Of a DNA stretch of 64,000 nt, positions 27,081-34,949 are shown one piece after another. The notes beneath the pieces are model-generated. The model was not told the DNA's origin, searched no databases, and worked only from the letters and a program-made list of their open reading frames with translations. Made by a program: the position numbers and the translations under genes. Origin of the DNA: Ancylobacter rudongensis (lineage in GTDB: Bacteria > Pseudomonadota > Alphaproteobacteria > Rhizobiales > Xanthobacteraceae); the NCBI RefSeq assembly GCF_900100155.1, contig NZ_FMTP01000003.1:1-64000 (forward strand), in the 5' to 3' direction. Numbering within the stretch: the first letter of the stretch is position 1; each line of letters starts with the position of its first letter.

Positions 27081-27854
27081 TCAGGAAATGGTCTCGACGT
27101 GAAGGACCTTCTTCAGGAAATCCGCGGTGCGCGGCTCGGAGGGGTTGGTGAACATCTTCGCGGGGGGCGCGTCCTCGATGATCCGCCCATCGGCGGAGAA
27201 GATCACCCGGGTGGCTATGCGTTTGGCGAACCACATGTCGTGAGTGACGATCATCATCGACATCTTCTGCTCGGCGAGCTCAAGCATCACCCCTTCCACC
27301 TCGGTGACGAGTTCGGGGTCGAGGGCCGAGGTCACCTCGTCGAAGAGCATGATCTTGGGGTCGAGCAGCAAGGCGCGGGCAATGGCGACGCGCTGTTTCT
27401 GGCCGCCGGACAGCATGCCGGGGAAGGCGCCGGCCTTGCTCTTCAGGCCAAGGCGGTCCAGCAGCTGCATGGCCCGTTCCGTGGCGCTCGAACGGCTTTC
27501 GCCGCGGGCGCGCATCGGCGCGAGGATGAGGTTGCCGAGCACGGTGAGATGGGGGAACAGAGTGTAGTGCTGAAACACCATCCCGACCTTGTTACGGACG
27601 GGGATATCGACGAAATTGTCCTTCTTTGACTTGGGGTTGGCCTCGATGTAGCGCGCGCCTTCAAGTTCGATGCGGCCCTTGTCAATCTTTTCCAGGCCCA
27701 TCACGCAGCGCAGCAGCGTGCTCTTGCCACTACCGCTCGGCCCGATGATAACGACGCGCTCACCGGCTTCCATCTGGAAATTGATGTCGTCGAGGACGAC
27801 CAAGTGCCCGCCGAACGACTTGCGCAGTCCTTGCACGTTCAGGAAGCTGGACAA
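27081..27854 (-). CDS. Polar amino acid ABC transporter ATPase
   Basis: A protein of about 257 residues with Walker A GPSGSGKST, Q-loop VFQHYTLFPHLTVLGN, signature LSGGQKQRVAIARALL, Walker B IMLFDEVTSALDPE and switch His in MIVTHDMWFAKRIATRV, as in GlnQ/HisP. I chose the TTG at 27854 because GAGGGG lies eight bases upstream and the family begins at this point; a GTG at 27896 would add 14 atypical residues. Confidence 0.88.
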   Translation of the reverse strand: MSSFLNVQGLRKSFGGHLVVLDDINFQMEAGERVVIIGPSGSGKSTLLRCVMGLEKIDKGRIELEGARYIEANPKSKKDNFVDIPVRNKVGMVFQHYTLFPHLTVLGNLILAPMRARGESRSSATERAMQLLDRLGLKSKAGAFPGMLSGGQKQRVAIARALLLDPKIMLFDEVTSALDPELVTEVEGVMLELAEQKMSMMIVTHDMWFAKRIATRVIFSADGRIIEDAPPAKMFTNPSEPRTADFLKKVLHVETIS

Positions 27855-27929
27855 TATGCCGACCCCTCTTTTCTGAAATAGGGAGGCGGACGGCACCGGC
27901 TGGTGCCGTCCGCTCCAGAAACCGTCAGC

Positions 27930-28787
27930 TCACTTGGCGCCGGCGAGATACACTTCGCTCCAGTGCTTGAGCGAGGCGTCCACGGCCCCCAGCGACACCT
28001 TCTCTTCGAGGAAGATGTTGAGCACCTGAATGTCGTGATAGGTCAACTGCGGCGGCAGGCCGAAGGAGATGCCCTGCTTCATCAGAGCGGGATGGGCTTC
28101 GAGAATACCGACCTTGTCCGCATTGGCGGTCTGAAGCAGCAGATTTGTGGTGGAATCCGCGCCCGCCACGTCTACGCGGCCGGAGAGAAGCGCGAGATTC
28201 AGGCCGTTGGCGTCCGGAAGGCGGACGATCTGCGCCTTCTTGAAGCGCTCGGTGACCTTGTGGTCCTGGGCCGAGCCGGACATCACGCCGATACGCATGC
28301 CGGGCACGTCGAAGGTTGAGAGATCGCCGGCCGGGTTTTTGGTCTTCTCAGTCGCCAGGAGATAGGCGAAGTTCATCTCATCATAGCCGGCGATGCCGCT
28401 GTAATTGATGACGAGGGCGCGAGCCGGGGTGCGGTTCAGCGCCGGCGACATGTCCCACTTGCCCGCCTGAAGGCCGGCGACGACGTTGTCCCAGGTGGTG
28501 TCGACGAACTCGATCTTCACCTTGAGCACGTCGGCGAACTGCTTGCACAGGTCGAGATAGGCGCCGCCATACTCGCCGGTCTTGAGGTCCTTCATGACAT
28601 AAGGCGGCGAGATGGCGGAGGCGCAGCGCAGCGTGCCGCGCTTCTGTACTTCCGACCAGTACCCGTCGGCATGGGCCGGCGCGGCCTGCAGCCCGGTGAC
28701 GACGGCAAGGCCGAGGGCGCCTGCGCCGATGCCGTGCGTGCAGAGCCTTGCTAACTTTTTCCAAACGCGAGCTAAAGTCATTTCCAT
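27930..28787 (-). CDS. Polar amino acid ABC transporter substrate-binding protein
   Basis: A 285-residue periplasmic binding protein (SBP_bac_3 type) with signal peptide LGLAVVTGLQAAPAHADG. Features: RGTLRCASAISPPYVMKDLKTGEYGG (split across strand and loop), DLCKQFADVLKVKIEFVDT, WDNVVAGLQAGKWDM, then the second lobe. The ATG at 28787 has AAAGGGGAA upstream. It is the first gene of the transporter unit; a TTTTGTTATAT box lies about 72 bases upstream. Ligand unknown; probably an amino acid or its N-methyl derivative. Confidence 0.88.
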   Translation of the reverse strand: MEMTLARVWKKLARLCTHGIGAGALGLAVVTGLQAAPAHADGYWSEVQKRGTLRCASAISPPYVMKDLKTGEYGGAYLDLCKQFADVLKVKIEFVDTTWDNVVAGLQAGKWDMSPALNRTPARALVINYSGIAGYDEMNFAYLLATEKTKNPAGDLSTFDVPGMRIGVMSGSAQDHKVTERFKKAQIVRLPDANGLNLALLSGRVDVAGADSTTNLLLQTANADKVGILEAHPALMKQGISFGLPPQLTYHDIQVLNIFLEEKVSLGAVDASLKHWSEVYLAGAK

Positions 28788-28858
28788 GTTCCCCTTTGCG
28801 GAAGCCGATAGGCACGCATGATGTCTGTCGAAGCGGGCGATCAGGTTTGGAGCGCTCT

Positions 28859-28876
28859 TTTTGTTATATCGTATAA
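28859..28876. promoter_or_regulatory. Putative GntR operator 1 (transporter unit)
   Basis: TTTTGTTATATCGTATAA contains TTATA...TATAA in inverted orientation and the regulon core TTTGTTATA. It lies in the divergent gap between the binding-protein gene and the SDR gene, so it may control the transporter. Confidence 0.6.
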
Positions 28877-29052
28877 ATCTTAGCCCCCCTGTCAAATGAA
28901 GATTCGCCGGGCGGGGCGCTCATTTGGAGATCCTTACAATCGCCTGAAAATAAAGGAACTTTTCCGCGCCTATGCTGCGATCTCTCTCTTTCCGGGCCCG
29001 ATCCTGGGTGAAGGGGCGCCCCTTTCTCCTTGCCTCACTCGGCAAGTGTGTC

Positions 29053-29068
29053 ATTTGTTATATAATAG
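29053..29068. promoter_or_regulatory. Putative GntR operator 2 overlapping a -10 box (SDR-RidA unit)
   Basis: ATTTGTTATATAATAG carries the regulon core TTTGTTATA and, overlapping it, a perfect TATAAT at 29061-29066. With the start codon at 29083 and GAGGGG at 29071, the leader would be very short. A repressor bound here would block the promoter directly. Confidence 0.65.
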
Positions 29069-29082
29069 TGGAGGGGATGGAT

Positions 29083-29865
29083 ATGCAGCGTCACGCAGGT
29101 CGGCGGGTTCTCATCACAGGTGCCGGAAATGGAATCGGCATGGCGGCAGCCGGCTTCTTCGCGGGCGAGGGCGCGCGCCTGTGTCTTGTCGACATCGCCC
29201 CCGCAGCGCTGGCCGCCACCATTGCCAAGCTGCCACCGGGCACCGAGGTGCTGAGCCATGCCGCCTCGGTGACTGACGAGGCGGCAATAGCCGATGTGGT
29301 CGACGCGATGGTCGCGGCCTATGGCGGCATCGATGCGGTGGTGAACTCGGCAGGCGTTGTGGTGGTCGAACCGGCGCTTGAGGCGCGGATCGACATTTTC
29401 CGTGAGGTGATCGAGGTCAATCTGATCGGTACCTGGATCGTCTGCCAGGCGGCGGCGCGCCACATGGCAAAGGCAGGCCGCGGCTCGATCGTCAATATCA
29501 GCTCGGTCTATGGCTTCCAGGGCGCCCCCAGCCGCACCGCCTATTGCGCGTCCAAAGGGGGCGTCGTCAATCTCACCAATTCACTGGCGGTGGAGTGGGG
29601 TCCGCTCGGCATCCGGGTCAATAGTGTGGCGCCCACCGGCACCCGCACACCAATGGTCCAAGAGTTGATCGACCGCGGCATCTACGATGTCGATGCCGTC
29701 TCGCGCCGCACGCCGCTGCGCCGTATCGCCGAGCCAGAAGAGGTTGCGGCCGCCTGCGGCTTCCTCGCCGGCGACGAGGCGGGCATGACGACCGGCCATC
29801 ACCTCGCCGTCGATGGCGGCTGGCTCGCCAACGGCTTCCTCATGGCGCCCAAGGCGGGCGCCTGA
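29083..29865 (+). CDS. Short-chain dehydrogenase/reductase (SDR), classical type
   Basis: A 260-residue NAD(P)-dependent SDR. It has the cofactor motif GAGNGIG, acidic Asp after the second strand (LVDIAP), suggesting NAD+, NSAG, catalytic Ser in NISSVYG and YCASK (Tyr-x3-Lys), and a terminal HHLAVDGGWLANG. The ATG at 29083 is chosen because GAGGGG lies six bases upstream; the in-frame ATG at 29077 is too close. It oxidises or reduces an alcohol/ketone in the island pathway. RidA follows 49 bases downstream. Confidence 0.9.
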   Translation: MQRHAGRRVLITGAGNGIGMAAAGFFAGEGARLCLVDIAPAALAATIAKLPPGTEVLSHAASVTDEAAIADVVDAMVAAYGGIDAVVNSAGVVVVEPALEARIDIFREVIEVNLIGTWIVCQAAARHMAKAGRGSIVNISSVYGFQGAPSRTAYCASKGGVVNLTNSLAVEWGPLGIRVNSVAPTGTRTPMVQELIDRGIYDVDAVSRRTPLRRIAEPEEVAAACGFLAGDEAGMTTGHHLAVDGGWLANGFLMAPKAGA

Positions 29866-29914
29866 TCCCTCGTGCGGCCCTCGCCCGAGGGCCCCATTCC
29901 TGATGGAGACCTCC

Positions 29915-30304
29915 ATGGTAAAGCGCCAGAATATTTCCTCCGGCTCTCAGTTCGAGAAGCTCTTCGGCTACTCCCGCGCCGTGAAGGCGGGTAACACGCT
30001 GTACATTTCCGGCACTATCGGCATGGACTATGCGGCCGGCAAGATGCCGGAGGATGCGGTCGGCCAAGTGCGCCAGATCATCAAGAATTTCGAGCTTCCG
30101 CTGGCGGCCGCCGGCGGTTCGCTCAAGGACATTGTCCAGATCACCACCTACGTGACGGCGCCGGAAGTATTCAAGGAGGTCGGCCCTGAACTCGGCGTGA
30201 TCTTCGGCGACATCCTGCCGACCAATGCGGCGCTGGTCGTCGCTTTCCCAGTGCCGCACGTGCTGGTCGAAATCTCGGCGACGGCCGTCATTGGCTGTGA
30301 ATGA
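29915..30304 (+). CDS. RidA family (YjgF/YER057c/UK114) enamine/imine deaminase
   Basis: A 129-residue protein with the family core: YSRAVKAGNTLYISGTIGMD, QVRQIIKNFELPLAAAGGSL, DIVQITTYVT and a C-terminal ALVVAFPVPHVLVEISATAV. Arg of the canonical R-x-A-R site is not seen in its usual place (NAALVVAFPVPHV), so activity may differ from 2-iminopropionate deaminase. RidA proteins hydrolyse reactive imines released by amino-acid oxidases, which fits the DadA/DAO-type enzymes in the island. A start at 29903 is possible. Confidence 0.85.
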   Translation: MVKRQNISSGSQFEKLFGYSRAVKAGNTLYISGTIGMDYAAGKMPEDAVGQVRQIIKNFELPLAAAGGSLKDIVQITTYVTAPEVFKEVGPELGVIFGDILPTNAALVVAFPVPHVLVEISATAVIGCE

Positions 30305-30429
30305 CCGGCTCCCATTTCACGCGACGTGCATTCCGGCTCGCGTAAAGAAAGTGCATAAAACAAATGGATAGAGCCTTTCCGGTGAACGGGTCTTCCCCGG
30401 AACGGCTCTGGAACGGACGGAGATTTCCC

Positions 30430-30954
30430 ATGTGCCAGTCCTGCCATTCCGGCCTGCCCCTGAGCTTCGAGGTCGTGGACGAGGCGGGCATCGTCGCGGC
30501 GGCAACCGCCGCGCATGCAAGCCAGCAGGCCTGGCACTTTCATGTGCTGGCACCCCGCTGCACCTTCAGCCCGAAGCCCGGCGCCTACACCTTCCTGTTG
30601 GAGTTGACCGACGCGAAGCGGGCGCTCTGCGCCTTCTACGACGACAAGCCGACGGCGGTGAACAAGCAGCTCCTGCCTCTGCTGCACGGCACGGACGCCC
30701 TCGCCGACAAGCCGGCCGGGGTCAGCCTGTCGGATGAGGACGAGGCCCTGCTCGCCCTCATCGAGGCGGCGGCGAAGGAGGGCACGAGCTGGCACCATCA
30801 CATGATGTTCCCGGCCTGCGGGCTAAACAGCTCGGACGGCAAATGGCGACTTTTCGTCGAGATCGACGGAAACGAGCCGGTGACCCGCGACTATGCTGAC
30901 GAGCCCTCCCGGGTGCTGAACCGCGTCGAGCGGATCTATTTCGGCCTCAACTGA
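30430..30954 (+). CDS. Unassigned protein with two WHxH...P.C motifs, paralogue 1
   Basis: A 174-residue protein I cannot place. It has an internal duplication: Trp35-His36-x-His38-x3-Pro42-x-Cys44 and Trp121-His122-His123-His124-x3-Pro128-x-Cys130, each followed by a strand ending in LE or VE. It starts MCQSCHSG, an extra Cys-x2-Cys-His. The C-terminus YADEPSRVLNRVERIYF matches YDDEPKAVLREIEVIYF of its paralogue at 44415-44969. The His and Cys sets suggest metal binding in two cupin-like halves; that is inference. The ATG at 30430 has GGAGA upstream. Third gene of the SDR-RidA unit. Confidence 0.8.
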   Translation: MCQSCHSGLPLSFEVVDEAGIVAAATAAHASQQAWHFHVLAPRCTFSPKPGAYTFLLELTDAKRALCAFYDDKPTAVNKQLLPLLHGTDALADKPAGVSLSDEDEALLALIEAAAKEGTSWHHHMMFPACGLNSSDGKWRLFVEIDGNEPVTRDYADEPSRVLNRVERIYFGLN

Positions 30955-30972
30955 ACGTTCCGCACCTACGGA

Positions 30973-31003
30973 AACGGGCGCCCCCCGCGATGAGGCGCCC
31001 GTT
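30973..31003. terminator. Bidirectional hairpin between convergent genes
   Basis: AACGGGCGCC (30973-30982) pairs with GGCGCCCGTT (30994-31003) around an 11-base loop, between the convergent ends of the WHxH gene and the DUF3830 gene. A strong ten-pair GC stem with TT following fits a terminator for both. Confidence 0.7.
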
Positions 31004-31027
31004 CTCGCTAGGCAGAAGCGCGTGGGC

Positions 31028-31915
31028 TCAGCGCAGATCCTGCCGGGCAAGGGCGGTCCGGGTCGCCTCGTTGAGGGCGTTCCAGGGAATGAACGTGTCC
31101 AGCCACGCGGCGGCGCGGCCGGTGAAAAGCACCAGTTCCTCGATCACGTCGTCGATGTCGTCCGGCGCGCTGAGCAGCGCCTTGGCGTCGTCCAGCACCT
31201 TACCGGTGGCGTGCATGGCGCAGAAGCCGTCGATGCGCGCATTGAAAGCGTTGATGAGGAAGGACAGCACGCTCGCGCGCTCGGCGGTACCGATGCCGTA
31301 GGAGGGGCTGCGCAGGCGCCAGATCAGTTCGTGCAGCTTGCGAAGCTCCCCTTCCGCCATGGCGAGCGGGCCATAGGGGATCATCATCCCCTCCCGGCGC
31401 AGCAATGCATACATCTCTTCCGGCGGCGCCTGCCACATCGCCTTGCGCGCGGCCCGCAGGGCATTCAGCCCCGGCGAGGTAAATGACTTTTCTGGCAGAG
31501 CGAGGGCGAGCGCGTCCTCATTGGCGGCGAGCTGGGCCAGCAGCGGCTCCTGGCCGTGATTCTCGACCACGCGGCGGCCGAAATCCTTCAGCCAGCCAAG
31601 ATCCCCGGTCAGCCGCCCGAGCACCGAAACCTGCGCCTTCTCCGCCTGCAGATCCCCGTAGATCAGTTCCAGGAACTGGCGTTCCGGCCAATAAAGGAAG
31701 GTGCCAGCCGGAAGGGTGAGGATGTCCGCCGGCTTCTCGATATCGGCCACGACGGGCGCGTGCCAGAAGATGTGCTGCCCTGCGATCTTGGCGCAGTGGA
31801 TGTCGAGCGCAGCCGGCAAACTGGCGATCACCTTGCCTATAGTTACCGGTGCGAGGTCGGGATAGAGCTCGATCTCGTGCGCGATCCCGTCAAGGTTGAA
31901 AGAAAGCGAGGGCAT
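31028..31915 (-). CDS. DUF3830 (cyclophilin-like) protein with extra helical C-terminal domain
   Basis: A 295-residue protein. Residues about 1-130 resemble DUF3830, a cyclophilin-like fold seen in amino-acid catabolic operons: ELYPDLAPVTIGKVIASLPA, HCAKIAGQHIFWHAP, DILTLPAGTFLYWPERQFLELIYG and SVLGRLTGDLGWLKDFG. The remaining 165 or so residues are helical and unassigned. Most DUF3830 proteins end near residue 150, so the tail looks like an addition. It is the last gene of the E1/E2 unit, starting eight bases after the SDR stop. Function unknown. Confidence 0.65.
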   Translation of the reverse strand: MPSLSFNLDGIAHEIELYPDLAPVTIGKVIASLPAALDIHCAKIAGQHIFWHAPVVADIEKPADILTLPAGTFLYWPERQFLELIYGDLQAEKAQVSVLGRLTGDLGWLKDFGRRVVENHGQEPLLAQLAANEDALALALPEKSFTSPGLNALRAARKAMWQAPPEEMYALLRREGMMIPYGPLAMAEGELRKLHELIWRLRSPSYGIGTAERASVLSFLINAFNARIDGFCAMHATGKVLDDAKALLSAPDDIDDVIEELVLFTGRAAAWLDTFIPWNALNEATRTALARQDLR

Positions 31916-31922
31916 GTGACTG

Positions 31923-32636
31923 TTATCCCTTGGAGAAAAGCGCACCGCCGACAACCTGCCGGGTCGGGAGCATTTCGATGGTGCTGAGATCGACGAAGGC
32001 CGGACTGCTCAGGACATGCAGGATGGTTGCGGCCACATTGGCGGGGGTGAGGCACTCATAGCCGTCATAGAATTCGTCTTCGGTGCCAAGCTGGTCGTGA
32101 ATGCCGGTCTGCACACGGCCGAGCAGGATCTCGGTCACGCGGATGTGGCTGTCACGCAGATCCACCCGCAGATTGGCCGACATGGCATGCATGGCGGCCT
32201 TGGTGGCGCTGTAGAGCGCCGGCCCGGTGCCGGGAACCGTACCGCAGATCGAGCCCAGCAGCACGATGGTGCCGGCATCGGCGGCCTTCATGGCCGGCAC
32301 CACCGCCCGCAGCAGGTTGACGGTGCCGAGAATATTGATCGCGACGAGGGCCTCGGCGACATCGCCGGGCGTTTCGTGGAGCGGAATCTGCGGCCCGAGA
32401 ATGCCCGCGCAGTGGATCAGAACATCGGCTGTCTCGTCCGCCAGTGCCGCCATCACCGCGAGCGCATCGCGGATGTCGAGCGTGCGACTGCGGCAGCCGG
32501 TTCGGCGGGCGAGGTCGGCGAGGCCGTCCGCATTGGTGCCCAGCGCAAGCACCGCATAGCCCGCCTGAGTGAGCTCGGCGACGATGACGCGACCGATGCC
32601 GCCTGTCGCGCCTGTCACGATCGCCGTCGGTTTCAT
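31923..32636 (-). CDS. Short-chain dehydrogenase/reductase (SDR)
   Basis: A 237-residue SDR with GATGGIG cofactor motif, LLGSICG (catalytic Ser) and YSATKAAMHAMSANLR (Tyr-x3-Lys). Its second half (SANLRVDL, EILLGRVQTGIH, YECLTPANVAATILHVLSSP, TRQVVGG) matches that of the SDR at 38217-38969, so the two are paralogues. The ATG at 32636 has GGAGCGGGGG upstream and overlaps the end of the E2-hydrolase gene by four bases. Probable oxidoreductase step in the same pathway. Confidence 0.87.
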   Translation of the reverse strand: MKPTAIVTGATGGIGRVIVAELTQAGYAVLALGTNADGLADLARRTGCRSRTLDIRDALAVMAALADETADVLIHCAGILGPQIPLHETPGDVAEALVAINILGTVNLLRAVVPAMKAADAGTIVLLGSICGTVPGTGPALYSATKAAMHAMSANLRVDLRDSHIRVTEILLGRVQTGIHDQLGTEDEFYDGYECLTPANVAATILHVLSSPAFVDLSTIEMLPTRQVVGGALFSKG

Positions 32637-33943
32637 GTCGCCCCCGCTCCGTTTCGGCCGGCGCAGCGGGCGTTTTGCAGGATCAACCGCGCCACCGTTG
32701 CCGGGGCCTCGACATGAGGCATGTGGCCGACATGAGGCAGCAGGTGGATGGCCGTTTCGGGGCCGGCGCCGAGCGCGTGGCGCATCGGGATGATGCGGTC
32801 GCATTCGCCCCAAATTATCTTCTGCGCCACCGCCACACGGCGCAGCGCCGCGCGCATCTCCCAAGCCTGCGTGCCGTCGGGGAAAAGCCTGTCGGCCAGG
32901 GTGGTCTGCGCTCGCCGGTGGTCTTCGCCGCGCGCCTTAAGTGTCGCCTGGACATAGCCGGGCGACACGATGGACGGATCGGCGAAGAGGCGCAGCAGCC
33001 AGGGCCTCAGGCTTTCCGCACGGGTCGCGCGGCAGAAGCCATCGAGAAAATCCCCGTCGATCTCCGGGCCTAGCCCCGCCGGCGCGATCAGCGTGAGCGA
33101 GCGCAGGGCCACGCGGCCAGTTTCGGCGAGAGCGATGGCGACACCGCCGCCCAGCGAATGGCCAACGAGATGACACTCCCCAATGCCGGTCTCCGTTAGC
33201 GCCTGCGCGACGGCGGAGGCGAGGTCTTCAAAGCTGCCGGCATTGGAAAGCGCCGGCGAACGGCCGTGACCAGGCAGGTCCACCAGCACCGCGGCATGGT
33301 CGGCGCCGAGTGTCGCGAGTAGAGGCTGCCAGGAGAAGCCGTCGGCGCCGAAGCCGTGCAGGAACACGAAGGGCGTGCGGCTCCCGCTGCCACGCCGGGT
33401 GAGGCTGATGCTGGGGGCCGGAGAGGTCGGCCCAGACGCCACGGAATGTCTTTCCGGAGCCTCGCGCGCCCTATCGACGGCCTCGACGTCACGCAGCTTG
33501 ATGCGGCCGGAGGGGCTGGAGGGGACGATCGCTGACAGGTCGATCCCCCGGCTCGCGGCAATGCGCCGGGCAAGCGGGGAGGCGTTGATCCGTGTCGGCC
33601 TGGCAGTGGCGACGGGTGGTGCCACGGGAACGAGGGCCGGCGCAGCGGGGGCGGCAGGAACGGCAGCGGCTGTCGGCGCGGCCGTGGCCGGCGCGCTTTC
33701 CACCGTGCCGTCGCGGATGGTGCCGAGCACCGTGCCGATCGCCACTTCCTCGCCGATCTGCGCCCGGATGTCGGCCAGAATGCCGGAAACCGGGGCCTCG
33801 ATCTCGGTGGCCGCCTTGGCCGTCTCGACGGTGACGACGAGCTCGCCCGCCGCGACGTATTCGCCGGGCGTCTTGTGCCAGGAGACCACGACGACGGATT
33901 CCATGTATTCGCCGCCAGCGCCGACGACGGTGATATCTGTCAC
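32633..33943 (-). CDS. E2-like lipoyl domain fused to alpha/beta hydrolase (AcoC-like)
   Basis: A 436-residue fusion. Residues 1-78 are a lipoyl domain with Lys43 in ETAKAATE. Residues about 117-152 are a peripheral-subunit-binding domain (ASPLARRIAASRGIDLSAIV). In place of the acetyltransferase core, residues about 180-430 form an alpha/beta hydrolase with FLHGFGADGFSW, Ser263 in GHSLGG, Asp in GECDRIIP and His in LPHVGHMPHVE. This resembles acetoin dehydrogenase AcoC. A GTG start with GGGGAGGAT upstream is used. It works with the E1 genes upstream; the hydrolase may release the acyl group by hydrolysis rather than transfer it to CoA. Confidence 0.87.
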   Translation of the reverse strand: MTDITVVGAGGEYMESVVVVSWHKTPGEYVAAGELVVTVETAKAATEIEAPVSGILADIRAQIGEEVAIGTVLGTIRDGTVESAPATAAPTAAAVPAAPAAPALVPVAPPVATARPTRINASPLARRIAASRGIDLSAIVPSSPSGRIKLRDVEAVDRAREAPERHSVASGPTSPAPSISLTRRGSGSRTPFVFLHGFGADGFSWQPLLATLGADHAAVLVDLPGHGRSPALSNAGSFEDLASAVAQALTETGIGECHLVGHSLGGGVAIALAETGRVALRSLTLIAPAGLGPEIDGDFLDGFCRATRAESLRPWLLRLFADPSIVSPGYVQATLKARGEDHRRAQTTLADRLFPDGTQAWEMRAALRRVAVAQKIIWGECDRIIPMRHALGAGPETAIHLLPHVGHMPHVEAPATVARLILQNARCAGRNGAGAT

Positions 33944-33973
33944 GGCAAGATCCTCCCCTTCACGGCCGCCCCC

Positions 33974-34948
33974 TCACTTCAGCGTGGCGCGCGCGGCATC
34001 GGCGATGCGCGCGGCGTTCGGCAGGACGGAGAGTTCGAGCGGCTCGGCATAGGGCACCGGCATGTCGGGCAGGGTCACCCGGGCCACCGGCGCGTCGAGG
34101 TTGTCGAAAGCGAAGTCCATGATGGTGGCGGAAAGCTCGGCGGCATAACCGCAGAAGCGCCAGCCCTCGTTCACTACCACCGCATGGTGCGTCCTGGCGA
34201 TGGAGGCGGTGATGGCGTCGAGATCAAGCGGGCGCAGGGTGCGCAGGTCGATCACCTCGGCGGAAATGCCATCCTGCGCCAGGAGTTCGGCCGCCTTCTG
34301 GCTCTCCAGCACCATGCGCGACGTCGCGAATATCGACACGTCCGTGCCCTCCCGCACCGTCTTCGCCTTGCCGATCGGCACCAGAAGCTCGGGATCGTCG
34401 GATACCTCGTCGCGCAGGTTGTAGAGCAGCTTGTGTTCGAGGAAGATCACCGGCTGGCTGTCGCGGATGGCGGATTTCAGCAGGCCCTTGGCGTCGGCCG
34501 GCGTCACCGGCGCCACCACCTTGATCCCGGGAATATGGGCGACGAGGGAATCGAGGCTCTTGGAATGCTGCGCCCCCGCCCCCGCGCCGCCGCCGCCCTG
34601 GGTGCGCAGGACGAAGGGCATGGTCACGTTCTGCCAGAGATATTCGTAGATCGAGGCCTGGTTGATCAGTGCGTCGAGCACGAGGGGCATGAAATCGGCA
34701 TACATGATCTCTAGCACCGGGCGGGTGCCAGTCATGGAGGCGGTAACCGCCATAGCGGCCAGGGCCTGCTCGGAAATCGGCGTGTCGCGCACCCGGCTCT
34801 CGCCGAATTCGTCCATCAGCCCCTTGGTGACCTTGAACACGCCGCCATAGCGGCCAATGTCCTCGCCGAACAGGAAGACGCTGGAATCACGCTGCATTTC
34901 CTCGCGCAGCGCCTGATTCAGCGCTTCGGCATATCGCATCATCGCCAT
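33974..34948 (-). CDS. 2-oxo acid / acetoin dehydrogenase E1 component, beta subunit
   Basis: A 324-residue thiamine-diphosphate-dependent E1 beta. Landmarks: EALNQALREEMQRD, FLFGEDIGRYGGVF, RVRDTPISEQALAAMAV, EIMYADFMPLVLDALINQAS, the K+-site region RTQGGGGAGAGAQHS, VIFLEHKLLYN and VVNEGWRFCGYAAE. The ATG at 34948 is two bases past the alpha-subunit stop, with GGAGG upstream. It makes an alpha2beta2 E1 with the preceding product. The transmembrane-free, cytosolic complex would need an E3, which is not in this window. Confidence 0.9.
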   Translation of the reverse strand: MAMMRYAEALNQALREEMQRDSSVFLFGEDIGRYGGVFKVTKGLMDEFGESRVRDTPISEQALAAMAVTASMTGTRPVLEIMYADFMPLVLDALINQASIYEYLWQNVTMPFVLRTQGGGGAGAGAQHSKSLDSLVAHIPGIKVVAPVTPADAKGLLKSAIRDSQPVIFLEHKLLYNLRDEVSDDPELLVPIGKAKTVREGTDVSIFATSRMVLESQKAAELLAQDGISAEVIDLRTLRPLDLDAITASIARTHHAVVVNEGWRFCGYAAELSATIMDFAFDNLDAPVARVTLPDMPVPYAEPLELSVLPNAARIADAARATLK

Positions 34949-34949
34949 A

